Below are positions 49,825 to 58,900 of a DNA stretch of 64,000 nt, piece after piece (the first letter of the stretch is position 1; each line of letters starts with the position of its first letter). The translations under genes were made by a program, and so were the position numbers. The notes under the pieces were generated by a model. It was given only the letters and a program-made list of their open reading frames with translations, ran no database searches and was not told the DNA's origin. The DNA is from Selenomonadales bacterium (GTDB lineage Bacteria > Bacillota > Clostridia > Christensenellales > QALW01): the NCBI GenBank assembly GCA_003150515.1, contig QALW01000044.1, positions 22,707 through 86,706 on the forward strand, in the 5' to 3' direction.

Positions 49825-50904
49825 ATGGCGGACACAATGGAATTTGAATGCCCGTGCTGCGGGGGCAGCCTGGCGCTTGATCCTAATTTGCAGAAATTAA
49901 AATGCCCGTATTGCGATACTGAATTTAATACTGAAGATTTAAAAGCATATCAAAGCGAGCTGAATAAACATTGCGAGGATAAACAGGAATGGAGCAGCGG
50001 CCCCTCGGAGGAATGGGAAGACGCTGAAAATATGGCGGTTTTCTGCTGTTCCTCCTGCGGAGGAGAGATAGTTGCGGATGAGAATACCGCTTCTTTAAGC
50101 TGCCCTTACTGCGGCAGTTCCATTGTGATTAAATCCCGCCTTTCAGGCATGCTTAAGCCTGATTTGGTGATTCCCTTTAAATTGAATAAACAAGCGGCCA
50201 AGAACGCTCTGGCCAGGCATCTTAAAGGCAAGCGGCTGCTGCCTAAGGCGTTTAAGAGCGAGAATCATATTGAAGAAATTAAGGGAATTTATGTGCCCTT
50301 CTGGCTGTTTGACTGCAATGCGCAGGCCTCGGGCAGATTTAAGGGGACCAAGGTGCGCTTTTGGAGCGACAGCAAATATAATTACACTGAAACTTTGCAT
50401 TTCCGGATTTTCCGGGACGGCTCCATGGATTTTTACGGCGTGCCCGTGGACGGCTCCAGTAAAATGGACGATTCCCTTATGGAGGCGCTGGAGCCTTTTG
50501 ACTTTACGGAGGCCGTGGATTTTAAGACCGCTTATCTGGCCGGATATCTGGCCGATAAATATGATATGGGCTCGGACGTATGCATAGAAAGGGCCAATCA
50601 GCGCATAAAAAACAGCGCTCAAAGCGTATTGGCCGGCACTGTCACGGGCTACGCGACATGCGTGCCCGAACAGCTTTCAGTTAATTTTTCAGACGGGCAT
50701 GTCCGATACGCGCTGCTGCCCGTATGGCTGCTGAACAGCGTTTACCAGGGCAAAATCTATACTTTTGCCATGAACGGGCAGACGGGCAAATTTATAGGAG
50801 ACCTTCCCATGGATAAGGGCGCCTATTGGCGATGGTTTGCAGGCGTGTTTGCCGGGGGAGCGGCCGCCGCCGCGCTTATAATGCTGCTGGGAGGGATATT
50901 ATGA
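49825..50904 (+). CDS. Zinc-ribbon membrane protein, YdjG-like
   Basis: 359 residues from ATG 49825 (GGAGGAGG 4-5 nt upstream; the open frame from 49768 is discarded). N-terminal TFIIB-like zinc ribbon with Cys9/Cys12 and Cys27/Cys30 (CPYC), an acidic linker, a second ribbon near 70-95 (CCSSCGGEI ... CPYCGSS), a large beta-rich middle domain (GIYVPFWLFDCNAQASGRFKG), and one C-terminal transmembrane helix (about 335-358). This matches membrane partners of the YdjI system. It overlaps the next gene by 4 nt (ATGA), so it is translated together with the TPM protein. Confidence 0.82.
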   Translation: MADTMEFECPCCGGSLALDPNLQKLKCPYCDTEFNTEDLKAYQSELNKHCEDKQEWSSGPSEEWEDAENMAVFCCSSCGGEIVADENTASLSCPYCGSSIVIKSRLSGMLKPDLVIPFKLNKQAAKNALARHLKGKRLLPKAFKSENHIEEIKGIYVPFWLFDCNAQASGRFKGTKVRFWSDSKYNYTETLHFRIFRDGSMDFYGVPVDGSSKMDDSLMEALEPFDFTEAVDFKTAYLAGYLADKYDMGSDVCIERANQRIKNSAQSVLAGTVTGYATCVPEQLSVNFSDGHVRYALLPVWLLNSVYQGKIYTFAMNGQTGKFIGDLPMDKGAYWRWFAGVFAGGAAAAALIMLLGGIL

Positions 50905-51713
50905 GAAAATATTTGGCCCTGCTTGCGGCGCTGCTGATTTTATTCATTCCCTCCGTTTATGCCGCCGGAGCAGACAGGATACAGGATATGGCCGGGCTGT
51001 TGGATGAGAGCCAGGAGCAGATGCTGCGCGGACAGATAGAGGAACTTGCACGAAAATATCAATTTGACGCCGTTATTGTTACGGTTGATTCGCTGGAGGG
51101 CAAAACTCCGGAGGAATATGCGGACGATTATTTTGATTATAACGGATACGGCTACGGAGAGGATTATGACGGCATACTCCTGCTTATCAGCATGGAATAC
51201 CGGGACTGGGCTATTTCCACATCGGGCCGCGGGCAGAGGGTTTTTACAGATTACGGCCTGGATTATATCAGCAGTCAAATGGTGCCTTATTTAAGCCGGG
51301 GGAGCTATTATTCGGCGTTTGAACGCTTTTTGTCGCTGACGGACGATTATTTAGACCAGGCGGAGCAGGACGCGCCCTTTGACGTTGACAACAGGCCGGC
51401 TGAAAATTTGGAAGAGCAGGAGAAATCTAATCTGCTGATTCTGATAGCAGGCAGCCTGATTGTCGGGCTGATTGCCGCGCTGATAGTTACGGGCAGTATG
51501 AAGAGCAAGCTTAAAAGCGTGCGGCCGCAGCCTGACGCGAGGCAATATTCAGGAGAGCTCAAGCTCACTTTAGCCAACGATATATTTCTTTACCGCACTA
51601 TAACTAAATCTCCGCGTCCCACTCAGAATTCTTCGGGCGGTTCCCGAGGCGGCTCCAGCGTGCATACAAGTTCGAGCGGACGTTCTCATGGCGGCTCCAG
51701 CGGGAAATTCTAG
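50901..51713 (+). CDS. TPM-domain membrane protein, YdjH-like
   Basis: 270 residues from ATG 50901, which overlaps the upstream stop (ATGA), with GGGAGGG as ribosome site. Signal peptide or anchor at 1-21, an extracytoplasmic TPM domain (about 25-165; IQDMAGLLDESQEQMLRGQI, DYFDYNGYGYGEDYDGILLL), one transmembrane helix (about 177-199), then a cytoplasmic tail and a Ser/Gly-rich end (SSGGSRGGSSVHTSSSGRSH). TPM domains occur in Psb32/YdjH/YgcG-type proteins. Third gene of the SPFH-ribbon-TPM set; no pspA-like gene is present next to it. Confidence 0.85.
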   Translation: MRKYLALLAALLILFIPSVYAAGADRIQDMAGLLDESQEQMLRGQIEELARKYQFDAVIVTVDSLEGKTPEEYADDYFDYNGYGYGEDYDGILLLISMEYRDWAISTSGRGQRVFTDYGLDYISSQMVPYLSRGSYYSAFERFLSLTDDYLDQAEQDAPFDVDNRPAENLEEQEKSNLLILIAGSLIVGLIAALIVTGSMKSKLKSVRPQPDARQYSGELKLTLANDIFLYRTITKSPRPTQNSSGGSRGGSSVHTSSSGRSHGGSSGKF

Positions 51714-51750
51714 CGTTGGCAGTTCAGGCGTTTTTGTTTGTTCGGTAATT

Positions 51751-51943
51751 TTAAGCCTTCGCGCCCTAAAGGGGCGCCCGAGGCTCTAAGCGAAGCTTAG
51801 AGCCTCGGGCCGGGGGGCGGGCTTTTGGTCAGGTTCCTTTGGAACCTGACCCGGGCCGGGCTGCGCCCGGCCCGGCGGCCGTCAAGGCCGCAAAAGCCCG
51901 CCGCCGGCTGTGCGCGCCGCCCCTTTGGGGCGCGAAGGCTTAA
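51751..51943. repeat. Compound nested-hairpin element
   Basis: Outer 16-bp inverted repeat (TTAAGCCTTCGCGCCC, 51751-51766 with 51928-51943). Inside it: hairpin GAGGCTCTAAGC/GCTTAGAGCCTC; a second inverted pair GGGCTTTT/AAAAGCCC; and within that three consecutive hairpins (GGTCAGGTTCC, GGGCCGGGC and GCGGCC arms, each followed by its complement). The whole 193 bp can fold into one multibranched structure. Edges differ from family A copies, but composition and hairpin style agree. It lies between two convergent genes. Confidence 0.75.
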
Positions 51944-51970
51944 TTTTCAAAAGATACTCAATAATTTAAA

Positions 51971-53095
51971 TTATTCTTCCCCGTAAGTTTGGCCGGTTTT
52001 GGCGCTTTGATAGAGCACCCAGTATCCGTTCCCCTTGGGCTCTTTTATGCTTGCAGGCAGCCATTGGCAATATTTTGCCAGATTGTCGGGCGGAGCAAGA
52101 GCGAATTGGCCGGGCACCCCATAGCATATATGCATGGGCGCGCCCTCCTCGTCATAAATAATTCCCACTATATAATGCCCCTGATCTTCTCCTTCGGTAT
52201 ATTCAACCTTTACCCATTTAGAGCCGGGAATCATATCGCATAGCTCGTCAAGCTGAGCGTTATCCGTTAAAAGCCTCTCAAAATGCTCTTTGTTTTGCTC
52301 GTAGAAATCGGAGGTTTCTTCGGGCAGAGGCTCAAATCCAAATTCTGCCGAGGTTTTTTCGGACGCTGACGCCGACTGGGCGGACTGTGTTTCGGGCGGT
52401 GCGCCTGCCGATGAGCTTTTTGCTTTTTGTCCGGCAAAGCCGTCCTTTTGCGCCTGAGCGAGATTTTCATCTTCCGCCTTGTTTTGAGTGTCATAAACAG
52501 GGGCGTCTTTCTGCTGGAGCGCCTGCCTGTTATCTTGCCGCGGCGCTTGCCCGGATTCCTGCGCAGAAGAGGGATTCTGGCTTATTTTCTTTACCATTTC
52601 AGGCTCGAACTGAATAGTGTCCGAGGTTACTCCGTCAACGGCCTCGCCGTCCACCGCCGTATAACTCCAGCGCTGGTAATTCTGGCCTAGCCGGGCGCCC
52701 GCGGCGTGGCACAGCTTGTCAATAAAATCCTTGTGCCAGGTTGAGCCCGAGCCTCTGTGCCCCGTTACAACCGGATAGAGAAAGCCGTTTTCCTTATAGA
52801 ATATGCCGGCTGCCAGAATGTCGTCCGTTCCGGGCAGGGGAAGCTTGAGAGTAAAATTGGCAAAGGCCGCTTCGGGAAGCACGCGTATAGAGCCAAGCTG
52901 GAATATCTGGCCGTTCAGATAAAGCGCGCACAAATATTCTCCTTTGCCCGGCCCGCTTAAAGCTTTGCTGCCAAAGGCAAGACGGCAGGCCGAAGGCAGC
53001 CATTCAAATTTCAGATATCCTGTGGCCTCTCCGTTTTCTGAAAATCCTGCGGTTTCCTGTCTCAATACCATCAAGAATTTATTATTAATTCCCAT
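51971..53095 (-). CDS. Uncharacterised protein with disordered middle region
   Basis: 374 residues from the ATG at 53095, 8 nt after AAGGAG (the GTG at 53104 lies too close to that site). N-terminal globular part (about 1-155) is beta-rich with YLKFEWLPSACRLAFGSK and ITGHRG-like segments. The middle (about 180-250) is a low-complexity Gln/Ala/Ser/Lys linker. The C-terminal part (about 270-374) is a compact domain: DELCDMIPGSKWVKVEYTEG, HYIVGIIYDEEGAPMHICYG and a Tyr-rich end. No signal peptide or membrane helix; likely cytosolic. I recognise similar domain order in Clostridia but know no function. Divergent from glmU across 320 bp. Confidence 0.7.
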   Translation of the reverse strand: MGINNKFLMVLRQETAGFSENGEATGYLKFEWLPSACRLAFGSKALSGPGKGEYLCALYLNGQIFQLGSIRVLPEAAFANFTLKLPLPGTDDILAAGIFYKENGFLYPVVTGHRGSGSTWHKDFIDKLCHAAGARLGQNYQRWSYTAVDGEAVDGVTSDTIQFEPEMVKKISQNPSSAQESGQAPRQDNRQALQQKDAPVYDTQNKAEDENLAQAQKDGFAGQKAKSSSAGAPPETQSAQSASASEKTSAEFGFEPLPEETSDFYEQNKEHFERLLTDNAQLDELCDMIPGSKWVKVEYTEGEDQGHYIVGIIYDEEGAPMHICYGVPGQFALAPPDNLAKYCQWLPASIKEPKGNGYWVLYQSAKTGQTYGEE

Positions 53096-53242
53096 AGCGT
53101 TCACTCCTTATATGTATTTATAGCCGGCCGTCCTGATGCGGCTGCGGCGTCCTGCGCTGCTTAATCCAATATACGCACATTCTTTTATATGCCCTGGCCT
53201 GGGGATATATGCCTCTTAGCATGCGCAAAAGGGGGAAATATC
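53096..53242. other. Divergent intergenic region before glmU
   Basis: No gene. The region 53096-53415 contains the glmU promoter (53243-53272), and a small GGCGC-rich hairpin at about 53282-53302 in the glmU leader. No riboswitch was recognised. Confidence 0.4.
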
Positions 53243-53272
53243 TTGACAGGTTCGGCTTATAGAGGGTAAAAT
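53243..53272 (+). promoter_or_regulatory. Sigma-A promoter for glmU
   Basis: TTGACA (53243-53248), 18-nt spacer, TAAAAT (53267-53272). The leader to ATG 53416 is about 135 nt. Confidence 0.75.
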
Positions 53273-53415
53273 ATAAAAAACGGCGCTATGCGCCTAGGCG
53301 CTGAATATGCAGCGCTCTTAACTAAGCCTGTTGAAATATTCGGATTTTTATGGTCCGGGCCTGTCGGCCAGGGCCTTTAGGCATTTCCGAATTAAAGGCG
53401 GAAACGGAGTAATAT

Positions 53416-54798
53416 ATGAATTTAAGCGGAATTATTTTGGCTGCCGGTCAGGGGACCCGCATGAAATCGGAGCTGCCCAAGGTGCTGCATGATGTTTGCG
53501 GACTGCCTATTGTTATGCATGTAAGCAGGGCTTTTGCCCAAGCGGGTATAGAACGTCCGGTTGTTGTGGTAGGCAATAAGCATGAAATGGTAATGCAGGC
53601 GATGGGACAGGCTGTGGAATTTGCCTATCAGGAAAAACAGCTGGGGACGGGTCATGCAGTGTTAACGGCGCTGCCTAAGATTCCTGAGGACGGTTTAGTA
53701 GTAATATGCGCGGGAGATATGCCTCTCATAACGGGGGACACTATTTCCAAACTTATAGAGAAAACAATAGAGAGGGATTATGCCGCCTGCGTGCTGACAG
53801 CCGTGCTGCCCTGCGCAAAAGGGTATGGCCGAATCATTCGGGCTCAGGACGGCGCGCTGGTTAAAATTGTTGAGGAGAGGGATGCCTCGGAAGAGGAAAA
53901 GAAGATCAATGAAGTCAATACTTCGGTTTACTGCTTTCAGGTCAAGGCGCTCAGAGGAGTGCTTTCGGGGCTGAAGACGGATAATGCTCAGGGAGAATTA
54001 TATCTGACGGACGCGCTGGAATTGTTAAGAGCGGCTGGAGCGCGCACAGGCGGGATACAGGCAGAGGATTATCGCGAGGCCATGGGAATAAACGACCGGA
54101 TACAGCTTGCTCAGGCTGGAAAATTGATGCAGGAAAGGATTAATCGCCGTCATATGCTGAACGGCGTTACGTTAATAAATCCCGAAAGCATATATATCGA
54201 CTGGAATGTGGAAATTGGGCGGGATACTATAATCTATCCTAATAATTATCTCTGTTCGGGCAGCCGTATAGGCGAAAACTGCACTCTATATGAAGGAAAC
54301 AGGCTGGAAAAGAGCCGATTGGGCAAAGGAGTGAGCATAAGATGTTCTACGCTTATTGAGGCTGAGGTGGGAGACGGCTGCACGGTAGGGCCTAATGCGT
54401 ATCTGCGTCCTAAAGCGGTTGTAGGGGCAAATGCCCGTATAGGCGATTTTGTGGAATTGAAAAATTGTTCTATTGGAGACGGAAGTAAGGTGAGCCATTT
54501 ATCCTATGTGGGGGATGCCGAGGTCGGCTCATGCTGCAATATAGGCTGTGGAGTGGTGTTTGTTAACTACGACGGCAAGCATAAGTTTAGCAGCAAAGTG
54601 GGCGATAATGTCTTTGTGGGCTCCAATTCTAATCTGGTTGCGCCCGTGGTGCTGGAGGACGGCGCGTATATTGCCGCCGGTTCTACAATAACTCAGGACG
54701 TTCCCGGCGGAGCGCTTTGCATTGCGCGCGCCCGGCAGACGGTAAAGCCTGGCTGGGCGGAGCAGAAACGCCGCGATTGGGAGCAGGAGTCTGAATAA
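53416..54798 (+). CDS. glmU: Bifunctional UDP-GlcNAc pyrophosphorylase / GlcN-1-P acetyltransferase
   Basis: 460 residues, normal length. N-terminal pyrophosphorylase with LAAGQGTRMKSELPK (8-22), GTGHAV, and AGDMPL. C-terminal left-handed beta-helix acetyltransferase with hexapeptide repeats from about 250 (ANARIGDFVELKNCSIGDGS) and the active-site stretch GCGVVFVNYDGKHK. It makes UDP-GlcNAc for peptidoglycan and wall polymers. ATG 53416 has only GGAG upstream at moderate distance. In Bacillus glmU lies upstream of prs-ctc-pth-mfd; here pth and mfd also follow, after a gap occupied by hairpin repeats. Confidence 0.96.
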   Translation: MNLSGIILAAGQGTRMKSELPKVLHDVCGLPIVMHVSRAFAQAGIERPVVVVGNKHEMVMQAMGQAVEFAYQEKQLGTGHAVLTALPKIPEDGLVVICAGDMPLITGDTISKLIEKTIERDYAACVLTAVLPCAKGYGRIIRAQDGALVKIVEERDASEEEKKINEVNTSVYCFQVKALRGVLSGLKTDNAQGELYLTDALELLRAAGARTGGIQAEDYREAMGINDRIQLAQAGKLMQERINRRHMLNGVTLINPESIYIDWNVEIGRDTIIYPNNYLCSGSRIGENCTLYEGNRLEKSRLGKGVSIRCSTLIEAEVGDGCTVGPNAYLRPKAVVGANARIGDFVELKNCSIGDGSKVSHLSYVGDAEVGSCCNIGCGVVFVNYDGKHKFSSKVGDNVFVGSNSNLVAPVVLEDGAYIAAGSTITQDVPGGALCIARARQTVKPGWAEQKRRDWEQESE

Positions 54799-54836
54799 AA
54801 TAAGGCGGGCAATTATATAGCGCCGGGAATACCGCC

Positions 54837-54956
54837 GCGGGCGGGTGGGAAAGATAAAGGCCCTCCCTATGCGCAAAACGCATAGGGAGGCGGCCGGCGC
54901 AGCCGGCCACATTGTTGCCTCAGCACCAGGTGCTGAGGCGGGCGGGCAGCCCGCGG
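54837..54956 (-). repeat. Composite hairpin element, family A (reverse orientation)
   Basis: Minus strand reading: GCCCGCCC edge; GCCTCAGCACC/GGTGCTGAGGC stem; spacer AACAATGT; GGCCGGCTGCGCCGGCC; 12-bp stem CCTCCCTATGCG with its complement; edge CCTTTATCTTTCCCACCCGC. The rest of the 54799-55246 gap has a solo edge at 55174 and no gene. Confidence 0.8.
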
Positions 54957-55173
54957 CTTTTGGATATGTAGAGCGCTTTTGCCGCAGCATCTTATAATCT
55001 AAACTGCTGAGAGAAAAAAGCGGGGCCGGCCTCCCACCCCCGTCATTTTAGGCATCCGCCCTTTAGGGGCGTCCGCCTAAAATCAATGAGGGCCCGCGCT
55101 CTGCCGTCTGCTGCTTCGGCCATACTTTCCATTCTCCCGTATTTTATATTTATTCCATTCCATTTTCAGCGCG

Positions 55174-55223
55174 GTCCCGCCCGGCCGCTTCGCGGCCGGG
55201 CCTATATTATAAACCCGCCCCGG
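55174..55223 (+). repeat. Family A hairpin element, fragment
   Basis: CCCGCCC then GGCCGC/GCGGCC hairpin, then CCTATATTATAAACCCGCCC, a variant of the right edge. It ends 24 bp before the pth start. Confidence 0.5.
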
Positions 55224-55246
55224 CCGGGCGGAGCGGAGGAGCGTCT

Positions 55247-55867
55247 ATGTTCTTTAGGAGAACTAAAGCCGGCGACGGCAATATATATTTAATTGTGGGC
55301 TTGGGCAATCCGGGCCGTGAATATGCCAATTCGCGTCATAATTGCGGGTTTAACGCCGTAGAATGCCTCGCGGCTCAGTTAAATGGCCTTTCGTTATTCA
55401 GGCAAAAGCATAAGGCTATGGTCGCAAATTGCAAATTGGAGGGGCGCCAGCTTATTCTTGCCTGCCCCACAACCTATATGAACGCCAGCGGAGAAAGCGT
55501 CCGGGAACTGCTTGACTATTACAAGCTGCCCGCTAATAACCTCATGGTTATATACGACGATATAGATCTGCCTCTGGGCGCGCTGCGCGTCCGCGCTTCA
55601 GGCGGTCCGGGCACTCATAACGGCATGCGCTCAATAGTTTCATATATCGGCGAGGATTTCAACCGGATCCGTATCGGTATAGGCAAGCCTCCAGGGCAGA
55701 TGCAGCTTGCGGATTTTGTGCTGGGTAAATTCAGCGGCGAGGAATTGCCCATAATGAAAAGCGCATATCAATCGGCCGCTCAATGCGCGCTGGAATTTAC
55801 TGCTTCAGGCATAGAAAAGGCTATGGCCAAGTATAATATTAACGTAAAAGGACAGGCGGGCCGTTAG
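55247..55867 (+). CDS. pth: Peptidyl-tRNA hydrolase
   Basis: 206 residues; about 12 N-terminal residues (MFFRRTKAGDGN) precede the usual start of the fold. VGLGNPGREYANSRHN carries Asn21 and catalytic His31; then FNAVECLA, PTTYMNASGESV with its conserved Asn, the DDIDLPLGALRVRASGGPGTHNG block, and PPGQMQLADFVLG. It releases tRNA from prematurely terminated peptidyl-tRNA. Start ATG 55247 follows CGGAGGAG. It is 70 bp upstream of mfd, the classic Bacillota neighbour. Confidence 0.96.
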   Translation: MFFRRTKAGDGNIYLIVGLGNPGREYANSRHNCGFNAVECLAAQLNGLSLFRQKHKAMVANCKLEGRQLILACPTTYMNASGESVRELLDYYKLPANNLMVIYDDIDLPLGALRVRASGGPGTHNGMRSIVSYIGEDFNRIRIGIGKPPGQMQLADFVLGKFSGEELPIMKSAYQSAAQCALEFTASGIEKAMAKYNINVKGQAGR

Positions 55868-55937
55868 TCCGCAAAACCATTTAATTAAAAGCCCGCCCGG
55901 TTTGGTCGGCGGGGCTGAAGCCTTCTTAAGGTGGTAT

Positions 55938-58900
55938 ATGAACGAAATATTTTTTGCTCCTATTATGGAGGACGCCGAAATAATCAGGCTGTCCGATAGC
56001 GTGGGGCAGGGGCAAAGCCCCTGCGCCGTTTTTGGCGTGTCCGATTCTCAAAAAGCGCATTTGGCTTCGGCCGTAAGCGGCGGCCGTCCCATTCTCTTTA
56101 TAACCTGGTCTAATGAACGGGCGGAACGCGCGGCCGAGGATATGGAAATTTATCTGGGCCGGGAAACAGCAGTGCTTCCCGCCCGCGAGGCAATTCCCGG
56201 AGTTAGGGCGGGCAGCGGCCAGAGCACTATGGAACGCGCTCAAACAATTTGCCGGCTGCTGGAAAATGTGGATGTCCTTTCTGCCGGAATAGACGCGCTG
56301 CTATATAATCTGATGCCCCCGTCCGTTTGGCGGAGCGCCGTAATCAGGCTTGACCATTCAAGCCGTATATCGCCGGCCGCCTTGCGCTCCCGCTGTCTGA
56401 AAATGGGCTATCAGGACGCCGAAACGGTGGTTCAGCCCGGCGAAATTTCCATCAGGGGCGGAATAGCGGACGTGTTCCCCGCAGGCTGGGATAACCCGCT
56501 GAGAATTGAATTTTTTGATGATGAAATAGATTCTATGCGCCTGATAGACGCCGCTACCCAGCGCTCGGTCAAGCGCCTGGACAGCGCCGTTATAACTCCC
56601 GCAGGCGAGTTCTGCGCGGGAGATTTGAAAAAAGCCGGGGCCTTGCTGCGCGCCCAGCTTGCCGCTTATGAAAAAAAAGCCCGCCGAAATAATCCCCAGG
56701 GCGCGGAGGAAGCTCAAAATATCTTTCAGCCCGTTATAGACGCGTTGGATTCGGGCGCCCCCGCGGCGGATGACGAGCTGTTCCCGTATTTTTATAGTGA
56801 ATATACCTCCATTCTGGATTTTCTGCCCGACGATGTGCTGGTAGTGCTGGATGAGCCCCGCCGTATACGCGAACGGGCGGATAACGCCGCTATGGAATAT
56901 TCGGAAATCTTTAAGGAGCAGCTCATTAAAGGACGGGTGCTCCCGCTGCATGCCGAATATCTGCGCCCCTATGATCAGCTTCTGGCTAAATTGAAGGAAA
57001 AAACGCTGCTTTCCATGCAAAGCATAACCGCTTCCTGCCGGGATATTTCTCCCCAGGCGGTTTTTACTCTTTCAGCCCGCTCCATGCAGTCTTTTCAGAA
57101 CAGCCCTTCCCTGCTCGCTAAAGAGCTCACTGGTCTGAGAATAAATAAGTTTAAAACGCTGCTCTGCGCCGGAGGAGAAAATAAGGCGCGCCGCCTGGTG
57201 ACCGAATTGGAAAGCCTGAACGTATATGCGCAGTATGTTTCGGATCTTTCCCTTAAGCCGGCTCCGGGCGAAATTTTCGTGCTCCCCTGCCGGATCAGCC
57301 GCGGCTTTGAATATACAGAGGCGCGCATGAGCCTTATAAGCGAGGGAGATATTTTTTCCGCTTCCCGCTCCCAAAGGCCTATACGCCGGGCCAAGCGCCG
57401 GGACGGCGCCAGCATTGCGGACGTTATGGAGCTTAAAGCGGGCGATTATGTGGTGCATGATAATTACGGCATAGGCGTTTATAAGGGCATAACTAAAATA
57501 AAAACCGACGGCGTTTACAGAGATTATATTACAATTAATTATCAGGGCACGGATAAATTATATGTGCCCGCCGAGCAGCTTAAGCTGGTGCAGAAATATA
57601 TGGGCGGGGAGGACGCCGTCCCTAAAATTAATAAATTGGGCTCCAAAGAATGGGCGGGCGCAAAGGCGCGCGCCAAAAAGGCTATTAGGGATATGACGGA
57701 CGAATTAATAGCCCTCTATAGCAAGCGCGAGGCCGCACAGGGATATGCGTTTTCGGCGGATACGCCTTTCCAGCGCAATTTTGAGGATGATTTTCCATTT
57801 ACTGAAACGCCCGACCAGCTTAAAGCCATAGATGAAATAAAGCATGATATGGAATCAAGCCGGGTGATGGACCGCCTGCTCTGCGGAGACGTGGGCTACG
57901 GCAAAACCGAAGTGGCTATGCGCGCCGCCTTTAAGGCGGTTATGGACGGCAAGCAGGTGGCTTTCCTTTCGCCCACAACCATCCTGGCTCAGCAGCATTA
58001 TAATACTATGGCGGCGCGCATGCTGCCCTACGGCGTCCGGTTGGACGTGCTCAGCCGCTTCAGAAGCCCTCGGGAGCGCAAGCAGGTATTATCCGGCCTC
58101 AGGGAGGGCAGCATAGATATAGTTTCGGGTACGCATGCGCTTTTGGCAAAGGATGTGGCCTTTAAGGATTTGGGGCTGCTGATTGTGGATGAAGAGCAGC
58201 GCTTCGGCGTGGCGCATAAGGAGCGCATAAAGCAGCTTAAAAGCAGCATAGACGTGCTCACTCTGACGGCTACTCCCATTCCGCGCACACTGCATATGTC
58301 CCTGGTGGGAGTGCGGGATATGAGCGTGCTGGACAGCGCTCCCGAAGAGAGATATCCCGTTCAGACCTACGTCGCCGAATACAGCAGGCTTATGGTCAGG
58401 GACGCCATACTGCGTGAATTGAGCAGGGGCGGCCAGGTGTATTTTGTATATAACCGGATTCAGGGAATAGAGACTTTCGCTCAAAATCTTAAGGAGCTTG
58501 TGCCCGAAGCGCGCATAGGAATAGGCCATGGCCAGATGCCTGAAGGCGAATTGGAAAAGGTCATGCTGGAATTTTACGACGGCGGATTTGACGTGCTTTT
58601 ATGCACTGCCATAATTGAAAACGGATTGGATATTCCAAGAGTTAATACTATTATTGTGTATGACGCGGATAAATTCGGGCTTAGCCAGCTTTATCAGCTT
58701 AAGGGGCGGGTGGGGCGATCCAACAGAATAGCTTACGCCTATTTTACATTCCGTCCGGGCAGCGTGCTGACTGAGACGGCGGAGAAACGCCTGAATGCTT
58801 TGAGGGAATTTACCGATATGGGCTCGGGCTTTAAAATCGCGCTCAGGGATTTGGAAATCAGAGGGGCGGGCAATATGCTTGGAGGAGAGCAGCACGGCCA

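Noticed and set aside
56358..57020. Minus-strand ORFs of about 200 codons opposite mfd (also 58599-59216)
   Set aside because: Shadow frames of mfd, no ribosome site, biased towards His/Tyr/Ile as expected from reverse reading.
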